Shown: positions 33,786 to 44,856 of the stretch, piece by piece
Layout of the letters: the number at the start of each line of letters is the position of its first letter
Position numbering within the stretch: the first letter of the stretch is position 1
Origin: Ichthyophis bannanicus
Lineage: Eukaryota > Chordata > Amphibia > Gymnophiona > Ichthyophiidae
NCBI GenBank assembly: GCA_033557465.1
Contig: CM066048.1
Coordinates: 18,266,305 to 18,330,304, forward strand
Reading direction: 5' to 3'
Length of the DNA: 64,000 nt
Notes under the pieces: generated by a model
The model's input: only the letters and a program-made list of their open reading frames with translations
Told to the model about the DNA's origin: nothing
Databases searched by the model: none
Position numbers and translations under genes: made by a program

Positions 33786-34014
33786 TTGCTGTTCTTCAGT
33801 TATTTCACATTTACTCATATCACCCTATACCAGGTACAATATGACCCACAAGGTTACCCACCACATTCTAGTTATTTTCCTCCTTTTATCTTCTCAGTAT
33901 GACTTGTACCCTGTTGTGGTACATAGAGGTCTCCACCTTTTATCTTTTCTATACTTTTGACAGTTTCATCCTACCACAGTTCACCACATGGACTGTAAAG
34001 GGTGGATGCATACT

Positions 34015-34385
34015 CTACATAATACCCCTTCACAACCTTTCATTTGGGAGCCAATAGTGAGTGGCTGACTCATCCTGCTTGTCTATGGAGAAAACAAGGT
34101 TAACTACCTATAATGGAGGTTCTCCATGGACAGCAGAATAAGTCAGCCACCCAAATCCACCCGCTTCCCTCTAGGATGAATCTGCCTATAGCTGGAGAAT
34201 GCACTATGGGAATGGACAGGCACTATGGTGGGGAAGGGGGTGGCTAAAACATGTGCAGAAAGTCTTCTAGACTTTTCTGAGCTCTGGGAGAGCTAATCCG
34301 TCCTTAGCACCATCAGATGATGTCACCAGTGTGTGACTGACTTATCCTGTTGTCCACAGAGAACCCTTGTTATAGGTAAGCAACT
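34015..34385 (+). mobile_element. DIRS 3' end fragment (junction repeat plus terminal repeat)
   Basis: The end, GACTGACTTATCCTGTTGTCC...GTTATAGGTAAGCAACTCTC, parallels the DIRS-B right end (GAGGACTAATTCCTGCTGTTCC...ACAGGTAAGTAACTG). A complementary version lies at 34060-34160 (CTCATCCTGCTTGTCTATGG through GTTAACTACCTATAATGG, then GGACAGCAGAATAAGTCAG), as expected of a DIRS internal complementary region. No coding part is recognisable next to it. Confidence 0.75.
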
Positions 34386-34745
34386 CTCTTCCTCAGTGCA
34401 GATATGGATGTGGGAGCTTGTATTTGTACAAGGATGTAACATGATAGCACTGTAATATAGTGGGTGATGGCAGATACAGACCAACATGGCACACCTAGTC
34501 TTCCAAGTAAGATGGTTAAGGCTTTAGCCACTGCTCAGTGCAAATTACTTCCCCTATGGCTTTGTTTTTGGGGTTGCACCTGCCGAACAGTGCCGGTTAC
34601 CTTCACCATGCATTTGTTTTTAGGCTTGTACCTGTTGCACAGTGTAGGTTACTTTCTCCATGGTTTCTTAGAAGTGGAAACGTCATTTGATAGCTCTATG
34701 CTTGGTTTCCATCTTCTGCCCTTTAGGAATCCACTGTTTTGATCC
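34386..34745. other. No clear feature
   Basis: A GGTTACCTTCACCATGCATTTG-like unit occurs twice (34595 and 34645), so a small tandem duplication may be present. I see nothing else. Confidence 0.4.
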
Positions 34746-34749
34746 CCCT

Positions 34750-35153
34750 CCTTTTTGAGTTCTAGCACTGTTTTTGCTTCCACCACCTCCTTTGGGAAGG
34801 CATTCCAGGCATCTACCACCCTTTCCATGAAAAAATATTTCCTGATGGTGCTTTGGTTTCTACCTCTTTGCAGCTTCCTATCATGTCCTCTAGGTCTAGA
34901 GCTTCCACTTATTTGGAAAAGGCTCGTCCGTTCGGTAATGCTTTTTGAATATTTAAAGGTCTACCTTATGTATTCTCTATCCCTCCTCTTCTCTAGGGAA
35001 TACATATTTAGGACCTCCAGTCTCTTCTCATGTGTCTTCTGATGGAGACCTTTCACCATTTTGGTCGCTTTCCTCTGGACTGATTCCAGTTTCTTTATGT
35101 CCTTAGTGAGATATGGCCCCCAAAAGAGAACACAATACTTGGAAAAGCATAGG
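34750..35153 (-). mobile_element. CR1 fragment, another subfamily
   Basis: The minus strand encodes YCVLFWGPYLTKDIKKLESV, then KATKMVKGL and LNMYSLEKRR, the CR1 C-terminal region. It is about 60-65% similar by eye to the CR1 at 12150. It is truncated at both ends. Confidence 0.8.
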
Positions 35154-35665
35154 ACAATGCTGCCCAAACTCTTATTCTATGTGACCTCATTTTAATACTT
35201 AAAAATTCAAGTGACCCCAAATAATGATGAAAATAAAATAGTGGACCCTCACTCCCCTATCCGTTCTCATATACTTCCTCATCGCCCACATATCCAATGT
35301 GCAAGAGCAGCAGCGGTGACGGCAACAGTATCAGCAGTCAGCACAGACCTCTTTGTGCCAGGATGCGCTCAGAGACCCCAGTACTCTGCATGGATCGCCA
35401 GTTTAATAGGAGAAAGAAGCAGGGCCTGTGAATATTGTTTAATTTATATTTTACATATAAACCACTTTGATTGTTTCAAAAAGCGGTATAGCAAGTTCAA
35501 ACAAACATAAAACATATTCATTGACTGACTCACAGGCTTCACGCTGACTGGGCATGGTAACGGTGGATGACCAGAGAGAATGGGAGCAGCCCTGTATCTG
35601 TGACCCCCATCTACTGATGATGTGACACCATTGGGGGTCCCGACCCACAGTTTGGGAACCACTGC
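35154..35665. mobile_element. hAT-like MITE with near-8-bp TSD
   Basis: The right end, read in reverse, is CAGTGGTTCCCAAACTGTGG, a classic hAT-type terminus. The left end is CAATGCTGCCCAAACT. Flanking octamers GCATAGGA and CCATAGAA agree at 6 of 8 positions. A LINE-tail-like piece with AAACCACTTTGATTG...AAAGCGGTATAGC lies inside (35430-35520). It has no coding capacity. Confidence 0.65.
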
Positions 35666-35679
35666 CATAGAAGTTTTCT

Positions 35680-35945
35680 ATGCCTTTTGCTTTTATTTAC
35701 TTTCTAAACATAAAGATCAGTTGCTCCTTTTATAGTTTCTTTCAGTTTGGCCAACTGCCCTACCATTTCTCTTATCTCCTCCCACTCTGCTAGCTCCTCC
35801 TTCAGGTATTGCCCCATTTTACTAAAGTCAGCATGTTTGAAGTCCAACGCTTTGAGCTTGGTATGTCGAGATACCAGGTTAGCTTTTAAATCAAACCATA
35901 CTGCACTCCATTTACATACTTGTATGAGTACTAGGTCCAGCATTG
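35680..35945 (-). pseudogene. CR1 relic (linker between endonuclease and RT)
   Basis: The frame at 35704-35943 encodes TKLKALDFKHADFSKMGQYL and EWEEIREMVGQLAKLKE, resembling the region after the endonuclease in CR1 ORF2. It is short and decayed. It may belong with the CR1 piece at 34750-35153, with a deletion and the hAT insertion between. Confidence 0.5.
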
Positions 35946-36640
35946 GCAGGACTGTACCAACCTCGCACTCTGTGTGACTTGTGAACCTGGTGCCTCCACC
36001 TCCACCTGCAGGAACTCGCTCTTGTCAGACTTTCTGGAAGGCAAGTGATGACATCAGCGCCCTTCCATATTTGCGCCCTGTGCGACTACATCATTCGTAC
36101 TTTTGATACAGCCTTGAGTACGTGAGCATTGTCCCTTCCCTCTTGGGTTCTGTCATTATTTGCCTGAGTAGAGCACCATGAAAGGCATCTAAAATGTCTT
36201 TATTTCTTTCAGAATCTGCAGATGGGATGCTCTGTCTAGTTACTCCATCTGAGATGGAAGTCTGCAGACACCATCTGTGCAGATGTAAGTGTTATCTTCT
36301 CTTTCCAAGAAGCCCCCCCCCCCCCAGTGCTTCCTCCTTTCCCCACACCCCCTGCATTTTGCTCATTCTTGACATAAAGTACTACTCCTCCCTCTTTTCA
36401 GCCCTCTCTATCCTCCAAAGCAGATTATAGCCCAGGAGAACCATATGTCATTCATAGGATTCAATGAGCCACATAATCTGCTTGCGTGGAGGGATACGTG
36501 TACATATCTGTGGTATATGTGGATGTGGGTATCTTACTTCTAGGAATGGATCTGTGGGATGGCAGATGCATATGTGGCTAGCCTGTTTGTGCAGCTGGGT
36601 GTTTAAGTGCAGGTGTGAATGCTTGTGTCTGGAATTTTAT
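35946..36640. other. No recognised feature
   Basis: There is a run of about 12 C at 36307 and short frames only. Confidence 0.45.
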
Positions 36641-36649
36641 TATGCACCT

Positions 36650-36965
36650 AGTCACATCTTTCCTGTAAAAACGGCACTGACTACCAGTAGCCTATGGGGC
36701 CAAATTTAAAAGTCTATCTCTGATTTTCAAGGCTCTCAGACAAAATGCCTAAGAAATAAATTAAGGCTTCTAAGGTTCTCTCAAGAGCATCCCTAACTAT
36801 TCCCTCTTCAAACAAAATCACACATCGTGACACCCACCAGGGAGCTTTCTCAGGCGTAACTCCCACACTCAAAATCACACCCAGAGGGATTATGTCTAAT
36901 CGAAGACAACCTCTGCTTCAAAAAGCAGGTAAAACTCTGGCTCTTCTCCCAAGCCTTTAATGGCT
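36650..36965 (+). pseudogene. LINE C-terminal relic
   Basis: Broken coding with the order 'LKVYL-FSRLSDKMPKK', 'REL-SQA', 'LFSQAFNG' resembles the end of Jockey-superfamily LINE proteins (compare 46745-47251). It is interrupted next by a MITE at 37046. Confidence 0.45.
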
Positions 36966-37045
36966 ACGATGACCGACTTTCCGTTTGTGGGTGGCACACC
37001 CGGAAACTGTGAGCAGATCCACATACCTTGTTCTTCTGTGTATAG

Positions 37046-37494
37046 ATAGGGGAGGATATTCAGCAGCGGCAATGGTTAGCCCTTGTAAAACAGCTAGCCA
37101 TTGCTGCTGAACTTTAAGCTGGATATTCAGTGCTGTGGCCATTGACTATCTGAATCAGCTGGATAATGGTACAGCTAATGGGCAACGGCAATATTCAGCT
37201 GCTGCCCAGTTAACTATAGCGGCAAAAGTTAGGCCAGCCTTTAAAGTGCCCAACTTTCACCGACTAGTGGCTGAATATTGCCGCTAACCAGTTATCCCTG
37301 GGTGCACCTCTGCTCCACCCCGAGAACGACCTGATGCTAGCTGACTAGCTATGGGGTGTTTAGTGGCAGCACCCAGGGATATTCAGCGGCACTAAACAGG
37401 CTAGTGCTCCTGACTTTCCCGATCACTGCAATTAACGTGGTGAGCAGGTTTGCTAACCGTGTTAATCGTTATGAATATCGGCCCCATAGTTTAC
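37046..37494. mobile_element. MITE-like element, GGGGCCGATATTCA ends
   Basis: It begins GGGGAGGATATTCAGCAGCGG and ends GAATATCGGCCCC. Internal repeats of GGATATTCAG and CAGCTGATTC-type inverted units are seen. It is related to copies at 21165, 37755 and 62655. Confidence 0.7.
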
Positions 37495-37754
37495 AGTCAA
37501 TCTGATTACACATTTTTGTTTGTCCCTGTGCCTTTCTCTTTGTCCATCTTATCTTTATGTATATTCTGGCTTCTGCCTATTGGGATGTTGTGATCCGATT
37601 AATGTCCTAGGAATGTTCTACCGTATTGCCTTTTGTAGTGCATCATTTGTACGGTGCTCACATTGCGAGGATCCTGTCTGTTATGTGAATGTTCTACCAG
37701 GTTGCCTATTAAGGTATATTGTTTGTATTCGTCTGACACTGTATCATATTTATG

Positions 37755-38605
37755 GGCCTGATGTTCAGTGCTGGCAGCTAGCGCTGAACTTTAAACCCAG
37801 ATGTTCAACGCTGACACCATATCTGGGCTCCCGCTCTGCATTTCTGAGTTCTCCAAATTGCCGCAAAGCTAACCAGGGAGTGCTGATATTCAGCCGCTTA
37901 GCTTCTGCCAGTTAGCTTCTGCAGTGAAAGTTAGGCCAATGTTTCCTGCACCTGACTTTCACCACGTCACTAATTGGGCTGTGGCTCAATATTGCTGCTG
38001 CCCGGTTAGTGATGGGCGCTGCTCCCAGCATCCCCGATTTAGCAGCAGCACCCATGGATATTCAGCGGCACTAACCAGGAGAGTGGCATTTACATGGTTT
38101 GCAGGTTTGCAAATGATATAGGGGCTTGAAATTGAGCTGTGGGTGCTCTTGGAAGGGCTGTGTGCCTCGTTGGCGCATAGCCCTCCCCACCAACCTCTAA
38201 CCCAGATATTCAATGCCACGGTGATTGCCGCAGACACAGGAAGCCACCAAGGCTACCCGTGCAGCAGCTATATTGGGTGCTGCCTGGTTAGCTCCTGCAC
38301 CTTAAAGATAGGTGAGGGTTTTCCTCTCTTATCTTTTGGGCGCAGTTTGCTAACTGGACAGCATGCAATATTACTGCTGCCCGGTTTGCAACAGTCTTTG
38401 CCTCCGCTCCACCCCAGAATGTCCCCAACACACCCCAGTGCTAACCGGATAGCATCGGAGCACGTAGGGGACTTAGAAGGGGATATTCAACGGCACTAAC
38501 CATATAAGTGCCGTTGAATATCCCCAGTTAAGGCATTTTCATGATTTACTGGGCCATGTAAATGCCTTTCAAAAATTGGGCCCTAAATGCCTTTGAATAT
38601 CCCCC
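37755..38605. mobile_element. Compound MITE-like region, same family
   Basis: The stretch from GGGCCTGATGTTCAGTGC to TTGGGCCCTAAATGCC contains several head-to-head units (GGGGATATTCAACGGCACTAACC against AAGTGCCGTTGAATATCCCC). The size suggests two or more copies nested or fused. Confidence 0.65.
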
Positions 38606-38696
38606 CTATGTTTTTGGAATGGTCTACTATGCTGCTTTAAGGTGTACATTACTGACATTGGATCATATTAGTACCAATTATTACCTACCTCTAAGT

Positions 38697-39015
38697 GGAG
38701 GAGTAGCCTAGTGGTTAGAGCAACTAGGGTTTGATTCCCACTGGCAGTCCTTGTAACCTTGGCTAAGTCACTTTACCCTCCATTGCCTCCGAAGAAAAAG
38801 CCTGGTAATTTACTTCCAGTCATACGTTGTCAAGAAAACCCAGAGGCAGCTGGGCCGCCAGGAGTCAGCATTGACTTGACCACACTAAAAAAAAAAGGTT
38901 CTAATTGTTTCTCTCACATTTCTAATTGTCTATTATGCTGACACTGTGGTCATTTTGTCTGTTGTACATCGTCTTGGGTGAATCTCTTTATAAAGGCGGT
39001 TAATAAATCTAAATC
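38697..39015 (+). mobile_element. tRNA-headed SINE (plus strand copy)
   Basis: It starts GGAGGAGTAGCCTAGTGGTTAGAGC (A box) with GGTTTGATTCCC (B box) and has the core CCTTGGCTAAGTCACTTTACCCTCC. It ends TATAAAGGCGGTTAATAAATCTAAATCT. The tail is therefore a (TAAATC)n variant of the GCGGTATA tail. Confidence 0.8.
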
Positions 39016-39019
39016 TAAG

Positions 39020-39150
39020 CTGTACCTAAAGCAATGGAGGGCAAAGTGATTTATGCGAGGTCACGAGGATCCTCACTGAAGAAGTAGGATTTGAACCTTG
39101 GTTTCGCTGGTTTACAGCTCACTGTTCTAACTATAAGGCCACTCCTCTAT
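39020..39150 (-). mobile_element. tRNA-headed SINE fragment
   Basis: The minus strand shows a tRNA-like head (GGCCTTATAGTTAGAACAG) and GGTTCAAATCCTACTTC (B box), then CCTCGCATAAATCACTTTGCCCTCC. It lies tail-to-tail with the previous SINE. Confidence 0.7.
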
Positions 39151-40258
39151 TCCCTGTGCACACATGAATAACGAATTGTAAGGAGTTAGCCATGCTGGCA
39201 AAATACATTTAATATCCTCTCTAATGCAGATAATCTGGTGTGAAGCCAAAATACAGCTCCCATATGCCTGGATGCGGCCCAGCTCTGCATGTGCTCCTGG
39301 ATTATGCTCTCTGCATTTCCCTTATGAGAAATATTTTCTCTTACACACAGTACTGGCCTGCTCTGTCTCTTTTAAATCCATCTCTCTACTCCGGACATAT
39401 TTCTGGATTACATTCTGGTGCATGCAGAAAGACACAGAAAGTCGTGTAATTTGTGGCTTCTGAGTGTGCGACTGGCCTGGTCCTATCAGGAACTGGAATT
39501 CTCTGTCTCCTGAGCGAGATGATAATTCTTCAGCAAAGGAGGGGGGGGAGATTTAGGGCTGTCTGGTAACTGGAAACAGATCTCATTAATATGCTCAGCA
39601 AGTCTCTCAGTGGTGCCCAGTGAACTACTAACCCAGATTGCGTTCCTTGGAGCTCACATGTTTATTTAATCAGCCTTGTTCCCCGTTTCCGAATGCCATC
39701 CAAAATAAACTACAGATCTCTGCTGTTGAATTGCCATTCGAGAGTGCTCTTCTGCTGTGACTAGTGATAGAGAGCATTCTCAAGAAACAGGCCCGTTGCT
39801 GGCACTTGAACCCAGGATTTCCATCTCCAAAAGCAAAGACTGCTTTGGGAGAATTTCTGTGAGCTCCGATACTAGTAGTACTGTTAGGTATGATCATTTT
39901 TGTCAGGATTTAAAAATTGATGATAACAAGGGTTCGTTAAATGCTATGTTTTACATTTCTGGGGCTGGGATGAAGATTTCCATTGCTGGTTATCAAAATT
40001 TAACAAGTATTAAGAAACTAAAATCCACCACAGTAAAAACAAAACAAAAACAACAAATAGAATCATGTCTTAGTTGAGACTAGAGTCGGTGGCCTCCAGT
40101 GCCAGAAGCAGTCACTCGACTGCTTTGGCTAAGGCAGAATTAAGTTTGCACTGGAGATAGTGGAACTGTTAGGTTTCCTATCCTAGCCTCAGCCAGTGGA
40201 GGTATCTTAAGGTATCCTGTACCCTTTTGACGTTGTGCATTACCAAACTGAATCAGGC
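39151..40258. other. No recognised feature
   Basis: There are scattered short frames and a run of nine or ten G at 39541. The sequence near 40240-40258 and 40454-40470 looks like a CR1 3' end remnant (AATCAGGCCAAAGGTCCATC). Confidence 0.4.
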
Positions 40259-40453
40259 CAAAGGTCCATCGTCAGTCCAACACAAAAGCACGAATCCACG
40301 TGCACTGAACAAACCCAGTCAAAAAACGTGGATAGCACAGGAAGAATACTTTTATTAAACCACTTTCAGCCAAGGGGCCATTGGCTGAAAGTGGTTTAAT
40401 AATAAAAGTATTCTTCCTGTGCTATCCACGTTTTTTGACTGCAAAGGTCCATC
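40259..40453. repeat. Long hairpin insertion with 12-bp target duplication
   Basis: CAAAGGTCCATC flanks the insertion at 40259-40270 and 40442-40453. Inside, arms at 40316-40373 and 40381-40441 are complementary apart from one 3-base indel, with a 7-base loop. The outer sequence is CAGTCAAAAAACGTGGATAG. There is no coding. Confidence 0.88.
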
Positions 40454-41589
40454 TTCTCCATTGTCCCATCTCTAAAAGTGGCATGCGACGGGTGCTCAGG
40501 AAAGGGGGCAGGAGGCAATAAGAAACAGGGCAGGCGAAGGGCTGCACATCCTCTGCCGGACCCTCCCAGTGACCTGCAGTCGTGGTTTAGAGGCACACCA
40601 GACTCGGGACGAAATCTGTTCTCCCTTCTCTCATATTCAGAAAACTTTAATAGCGTAACAATTTGTACGTGTGTTGCCAAAGTCATACATGTGAAGGGTA
40701 ATTCTATAGCAAGTTGCCTAGCAGGAAAAGTCCTTAGGTGTATATGCTGTGTCTATTTTATAAAGATTACCAAAATACAGCCCTTAAAATTTAGCTAAGG
40801 ATATAAATTGGTGAATCAAAAAAGTTAGCACTCAAAATAGATACAATATATTCATAGAGGGATCTCAAGTAATAAAGTTTTGATAAGCTATTTATTTTTT
40901 TGAATTATTTATACTAAGGAATTAAACTGCTTATGAATTACTCATGAGTTGATTTGAAATGAATCAATTAGCTTGATGGACTGATGATGAGACTCTGAGA
41001 GCAATGGTGCGATTCCTCTTTTCCATGTTTTGAAATGATATTTGAGGTCCCTCTATAAATATATCTGTTTTGCATGTTAAGGTTTTTGATTGATCGGATT
41101 ATTTTATAATCCACTTTCATAAACTTGCCCAGGAAAAGGAGGCGTGCGTGTTCACACCTGCTCTAAGGAAGGCAGAATTGTGTATGTGTGTGCTGGTAAG
41201 AAGAGGCGCACACATGCGCATTTTATAAAACGCAAGCGTGTCAGTCCCGTCCGCACGCCATCCTTTCTCTGTCACCATGATGCCTTCATGGATATCATGT
41301 AAGTGCACAAACTATGTGGGTAATTTTATAAAGCTTCTTACACATAATGTGGCTACCCACTGCTTGCACTGAACTGGCTACCCATTACCTGCATTATAAA
41401 TCCTACCCATTGCTTACATTGAACTTGCTACCCACTGCTTACATGGAACCATGCTGCACAGGCTATAGTCTCCCCACTACCCATTGCCTGTACCTTAACC
41501 TATATCGCACAGTGTGTGGTCCCCATTTGTAACCCACCATATACTGCATAGTGTTTAGAACCTGTAACCTTCTCATTGCTTGCAAGTTA
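40454..41589. other. No recognised feature
   Basis: Tandem-like TGGCTACCCA/TTGCTTGCA units occur at 41347-41460. The motif GGGTAATTTTATAAAG near 41320 and similar words near 45740 and 46480 suggest an old repeat that the L2 entered. Confidence 0.4.
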
Positions 41590-41874
41590 ACTTACACTGC
41601 ATAGCCCCCACTACTCCTCAGCCATGGCCCCACATCACATTGTCCTTCTCTTCCTCATACTCCCCAACTGCCTCCCCTTCTACCAGCACCCTCACTCCTC
41701 TCCCCCCCCCACTTCCCCTCTACCTTCCTCACTTCTCCCTTCATTCTGTCTTCTAACCTAGCATCTGCCCTTGAGCTTCATCACATCCTCCCCCTTATTC
41801 AATCAGCCCCTCTCTCTTTAAGGCAACCCCACCCTTGCTTCCGCCGCACTGCCTCCGCTTTACCCCGCTCTCTA

Positions 41875-42795
41875 CTACTCCTTCTCCTTCTCTCATCAGG
41901 TAATATCAACCCCAACCCTGGCCCCCCCCCCCATATCCTTCCCATTCTAAGAAGAGTGCCTCATGTACCCTATCTAATCTCATCCATATTTTCCTCCTTT
42001 CCCCTTCCGCCCTCCCTCATTCTTGCCCCAATCTCTCAACCACATGGACAGAACACTCACCCAGTGATACCCACCTGTACCCTGGCCCCTCTAGATCTCT
42101 GTATTACTCTGGAACTAGATCCACACCTAATGGCCCCCCTAGACCGCTGTCTTACTCTGGAAAGAAATCCTCACGTAACTTATCCAACCTTATCCATATC
42201 CCACTCCTTTACCCCTCCACTCTCCCATTCTCATGTGCCCAATGGAACGCATGCTCAGTCTCTAACAAACTTGCTTATACTCATGATCTCTTTATCTCTA
42301 ATGCGCTACACCTTCCTGCCCTAACTGAGACCTGGCTCCTCCCAGACGATACCACATCAGCTGCTGCTCTCTGCCACAGGAGCTACCAGTTCTCCCATAC
42401 ACCTCGATCCACTGGCCGCGATGGTGGTGTTGGGCTTCTACTTTCTCCCTCTTGCCAATTCCAGCCCCTCCTACCGCCTCAATCACACTCCCCCCTCTCC
42501 TTTGACGTCCATTCTATTTGCCTCCTCACACCACTTCCCCTCCGAGTAGCTGTTATCTATCGCCCACATAACAAATCCAAATTGACCTTCCTTACCGACT
42601 TCGACTCCTGGCTTTCCGTCTTTCTGGATCCCTCTTCTCCCACTCTTATTCTTGGCGATTTTAACATTCATGTCGATAACCCCTCCGATCCCCATGCTTT
42701 AAAGTTTCTCGCCCTCACCTCCTCATTTAACCTCCAACTTTGCTCCACTGCCCCCACCCACCTGCACGGCCACTGCTTGACCTAATACTCTTCTC
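41875..42795 (+). pseudogene. L2 ORF2 N-terminus: 2A-like motif and AP endonuclease
   Basis: In frame at 41875-41925 lies LLLLLLSSGNINPNPGP, a Leu run followed by a degenerate 2A motif (consensus DxExNPGP). After frame changes the endonuclease appears: LPALTETWLLPDD, STGRDGGVGLLL, VAVIYRPHNKSK, PTLILGDFNIHVD and LPSHDHHFLTFNL. These supply the Glu, Asp-Asn and His positions of AP endonucleases. Poly-C runs disturb the frame. Confidence 0.8.
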
Positions 42796-43555
42796 TAACT
42801 CTTCTCCCTCAAACTTCCGCAGCTCAATCCTTCCCTCACATGACCATCACTTTTTAACCTTTAATCTTCAGCTTCCGCTGTCTCAACCTCGTCCTGTCTC
42901 CTCCGACCTATTTAGAAACCTCCATAATATTGATCCCCTGACTCTCTCCCCCACCATTTCTCCATCTCTTTCCTCCATTATGTCATCCAAATCCATCGAC
43001 AAGGCAGTATCCTCTTATAATACTGCACTATCCTCGGCTCTCGACACTCTGGCCCCACCCACCCCACGTCCTGTTAGACGTTCTGCTCCCCAGCCCTGGC
43101 TCTCATCCACAATCCGCTATTTACGCATCTGTGCCCGTTCTGCTGAACGTGCTTGGACCAAATCCCACTCCCCAGAAGACCTTCTACACTTCAAATTCAT
43201 GCTTGACTCCTTCCAGTCAGCCATAACACTTGCCAAACAAAAATACTACATCCATCTGACCAACTCCCTTGCCTCAGATCCTCGCCGCCTCTTTAATACC
43301 CTCAACTCTCTCCTCAAGGTCCCCCCGCCACAAGTCCTGCCCTCCCTCTCTGCCCAAACCCTAGCTGACTACTTCCATGACAAAATCCACAAGATTACCC
43401 TCCAATTCCCCATTCCCTCATCTACCTCCCCCCTCCACAATTCTCCCCCCCATCCATACTTCCTCTGCTACCCTCTCCTCCTTTCCTACAATCTCCGAAG
43501 AGGAAACTGCACTCCTTCTTTCCTCCTCCAAACCCACCACCTGCTCCTCTGACCC
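42740..43555 (+). pseudogene. L2 ORF2 linker region
   Basis: The 270-codon frame runs from the end of the endonuclease (SILPSHDHHFLTFNLQL) through WLSSTIRYLRICARSAERAW, TLAKQKYYIHLTNSLASDPR and QTLADYFHDKIHKI, typical of L2 and CR1 linkers. It is cut at the SINE insertion. Confidence 0.85.
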
Positions 43556-43738
43556 TATTTATTTTATTTATTTATTTATTTAACAGTATTTCTAAACCGC
43601 CTTATCTTAATAATCAAGGTGGTATCACAGCAAGCAATCAGGTAAAGTGTGTGTGTTGTACATGCAGTGAGGATAGAACTTAGTTGTGTGAGGGATGTGT
43701 TGGGTGCTTGATTTGTTTGAGCTATATACAGGGTGGGC
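43556..43738 (-). mobile_element. LINE-tailed SINE or tail fragment inside L2
   Basis: The plus strand begins TATTTTATTTATTTATTTATTTAACAG, then CTAAACCGCCTTATC...AAGGTGGTA, the reverse complement of the GCGGTATA/(AAAT)n tail. L2 coding resumes at 43739 ([10 protein letters not shown]). No tRNA head is visible. Confidence 0.7.
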
Positions 43739-44856
43739 TATCCCCACCCATCTCCTACACCCCATCTCCTCCACCGTTGTCCCCGCCATCTCTCATATTC
43801 TCAACCTTTCACTCTCCACTGCAACCGTCCCCGTAGATTTCACACATGCTGTTGTCACACCTCTCCTCAAGAAACCCTCACTCGATCCCATCTGTCCTAC
43901 CTATCGACCCATCTCCCTCCTTCCTTTCATATCTAAACTACTAGAACGAGCTAGCCACCACCGCTGTCTCGACTTCCTCACCTCCCAGGCTCTCTTGGAC
44001 CCACTACAATCTGGCTTCCGTCCCCTACATTCCACTGAAACAGCCCTTACTAAGGTCTCCAATGACCTGTTCCATGCTAAATATAAGGGCCTCTACTCTG
44101 TACTCATCCTTCTCGACCTCTCCGCTGCCTTCAACACTGTTGACCACAATCTTCTCCTCAACCACCCTCTCCTCGCTTGGTTTCAAAGGTTCCGTATTAT
44201 CCTGGTTCTCCTCCTACCTCTCCCATCGCTCCTTTAGTGTATGCTCTGGCGGCTCCTCCTCCTCTCCCACCCCGCTCCATGTTGGCGTACCCCAGGGATC
44301 CATCTTGGGCCCCCTCCTTTTCTCTCTCTATACCCAATCCCTTGGCGCGCTTATCTCCTCCCATGGCTTTCAGTACCATCTCTATGCCGATGACTCCCAA
44401 ATCTACCTCTCTACACCTCATATCTCTCCAGCAATCCAGACCAAGATCTCTGCCTGCCTCTCTGACATCGCTGCCTGGATGTCTCATCGCCGCTTAAAAT
44501 TGAACATGGCCAAGACTGAACTCCTCATCTTTGCCCCCAACTCCTCCCCTCCTCTTCCCTTTCTCTCAGTCTCCATGGATGAATCTACGATCTTTCCTGT
44601 TCACTCAGCCCGCAATTTGGGGGCTATCTTTGACACCTCTCTCTCCTTCTCCACACATATCCAGCTCGTAGCTAAAACCTGCCATTTCTTTCTCTACAAC
44701 ATCAGCAAAATCCGCCCCTTCCTGTCTGAACACACCACCAAAACGCTTATCCACTCCTTAATCTCCTCTCGCCTCGACTATTGCAAACTACTCCTGGCTG
44801 GTCTCCCTGTGAGCCATCTCTTCCCCCTTCAATCTATACAAAATCATGCTTCTTGA
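43739..44856 (+). pseudogene. L2 ORF2 reverse transcriptase
   Basis: Motifs in order: [58 protein letters not shown], then after a frame change [16 protein letters not shown] and the catalytic [11 protein letters not shown]. Further on are [25 protein letters not shown] and [19 protein letters not shown]. The frame changes near 44180-44230 and stops after 44856. The protein end is in broken frame to about 45210. Confidence 0.88.

Noticed and set aside
44197..44487. Minus-strand Gly/Arg-rich frame opposite L2 RT
   Set aside because: Antisense shadow of the RT catalytic region, which is clearly recognisable on the plus strand.
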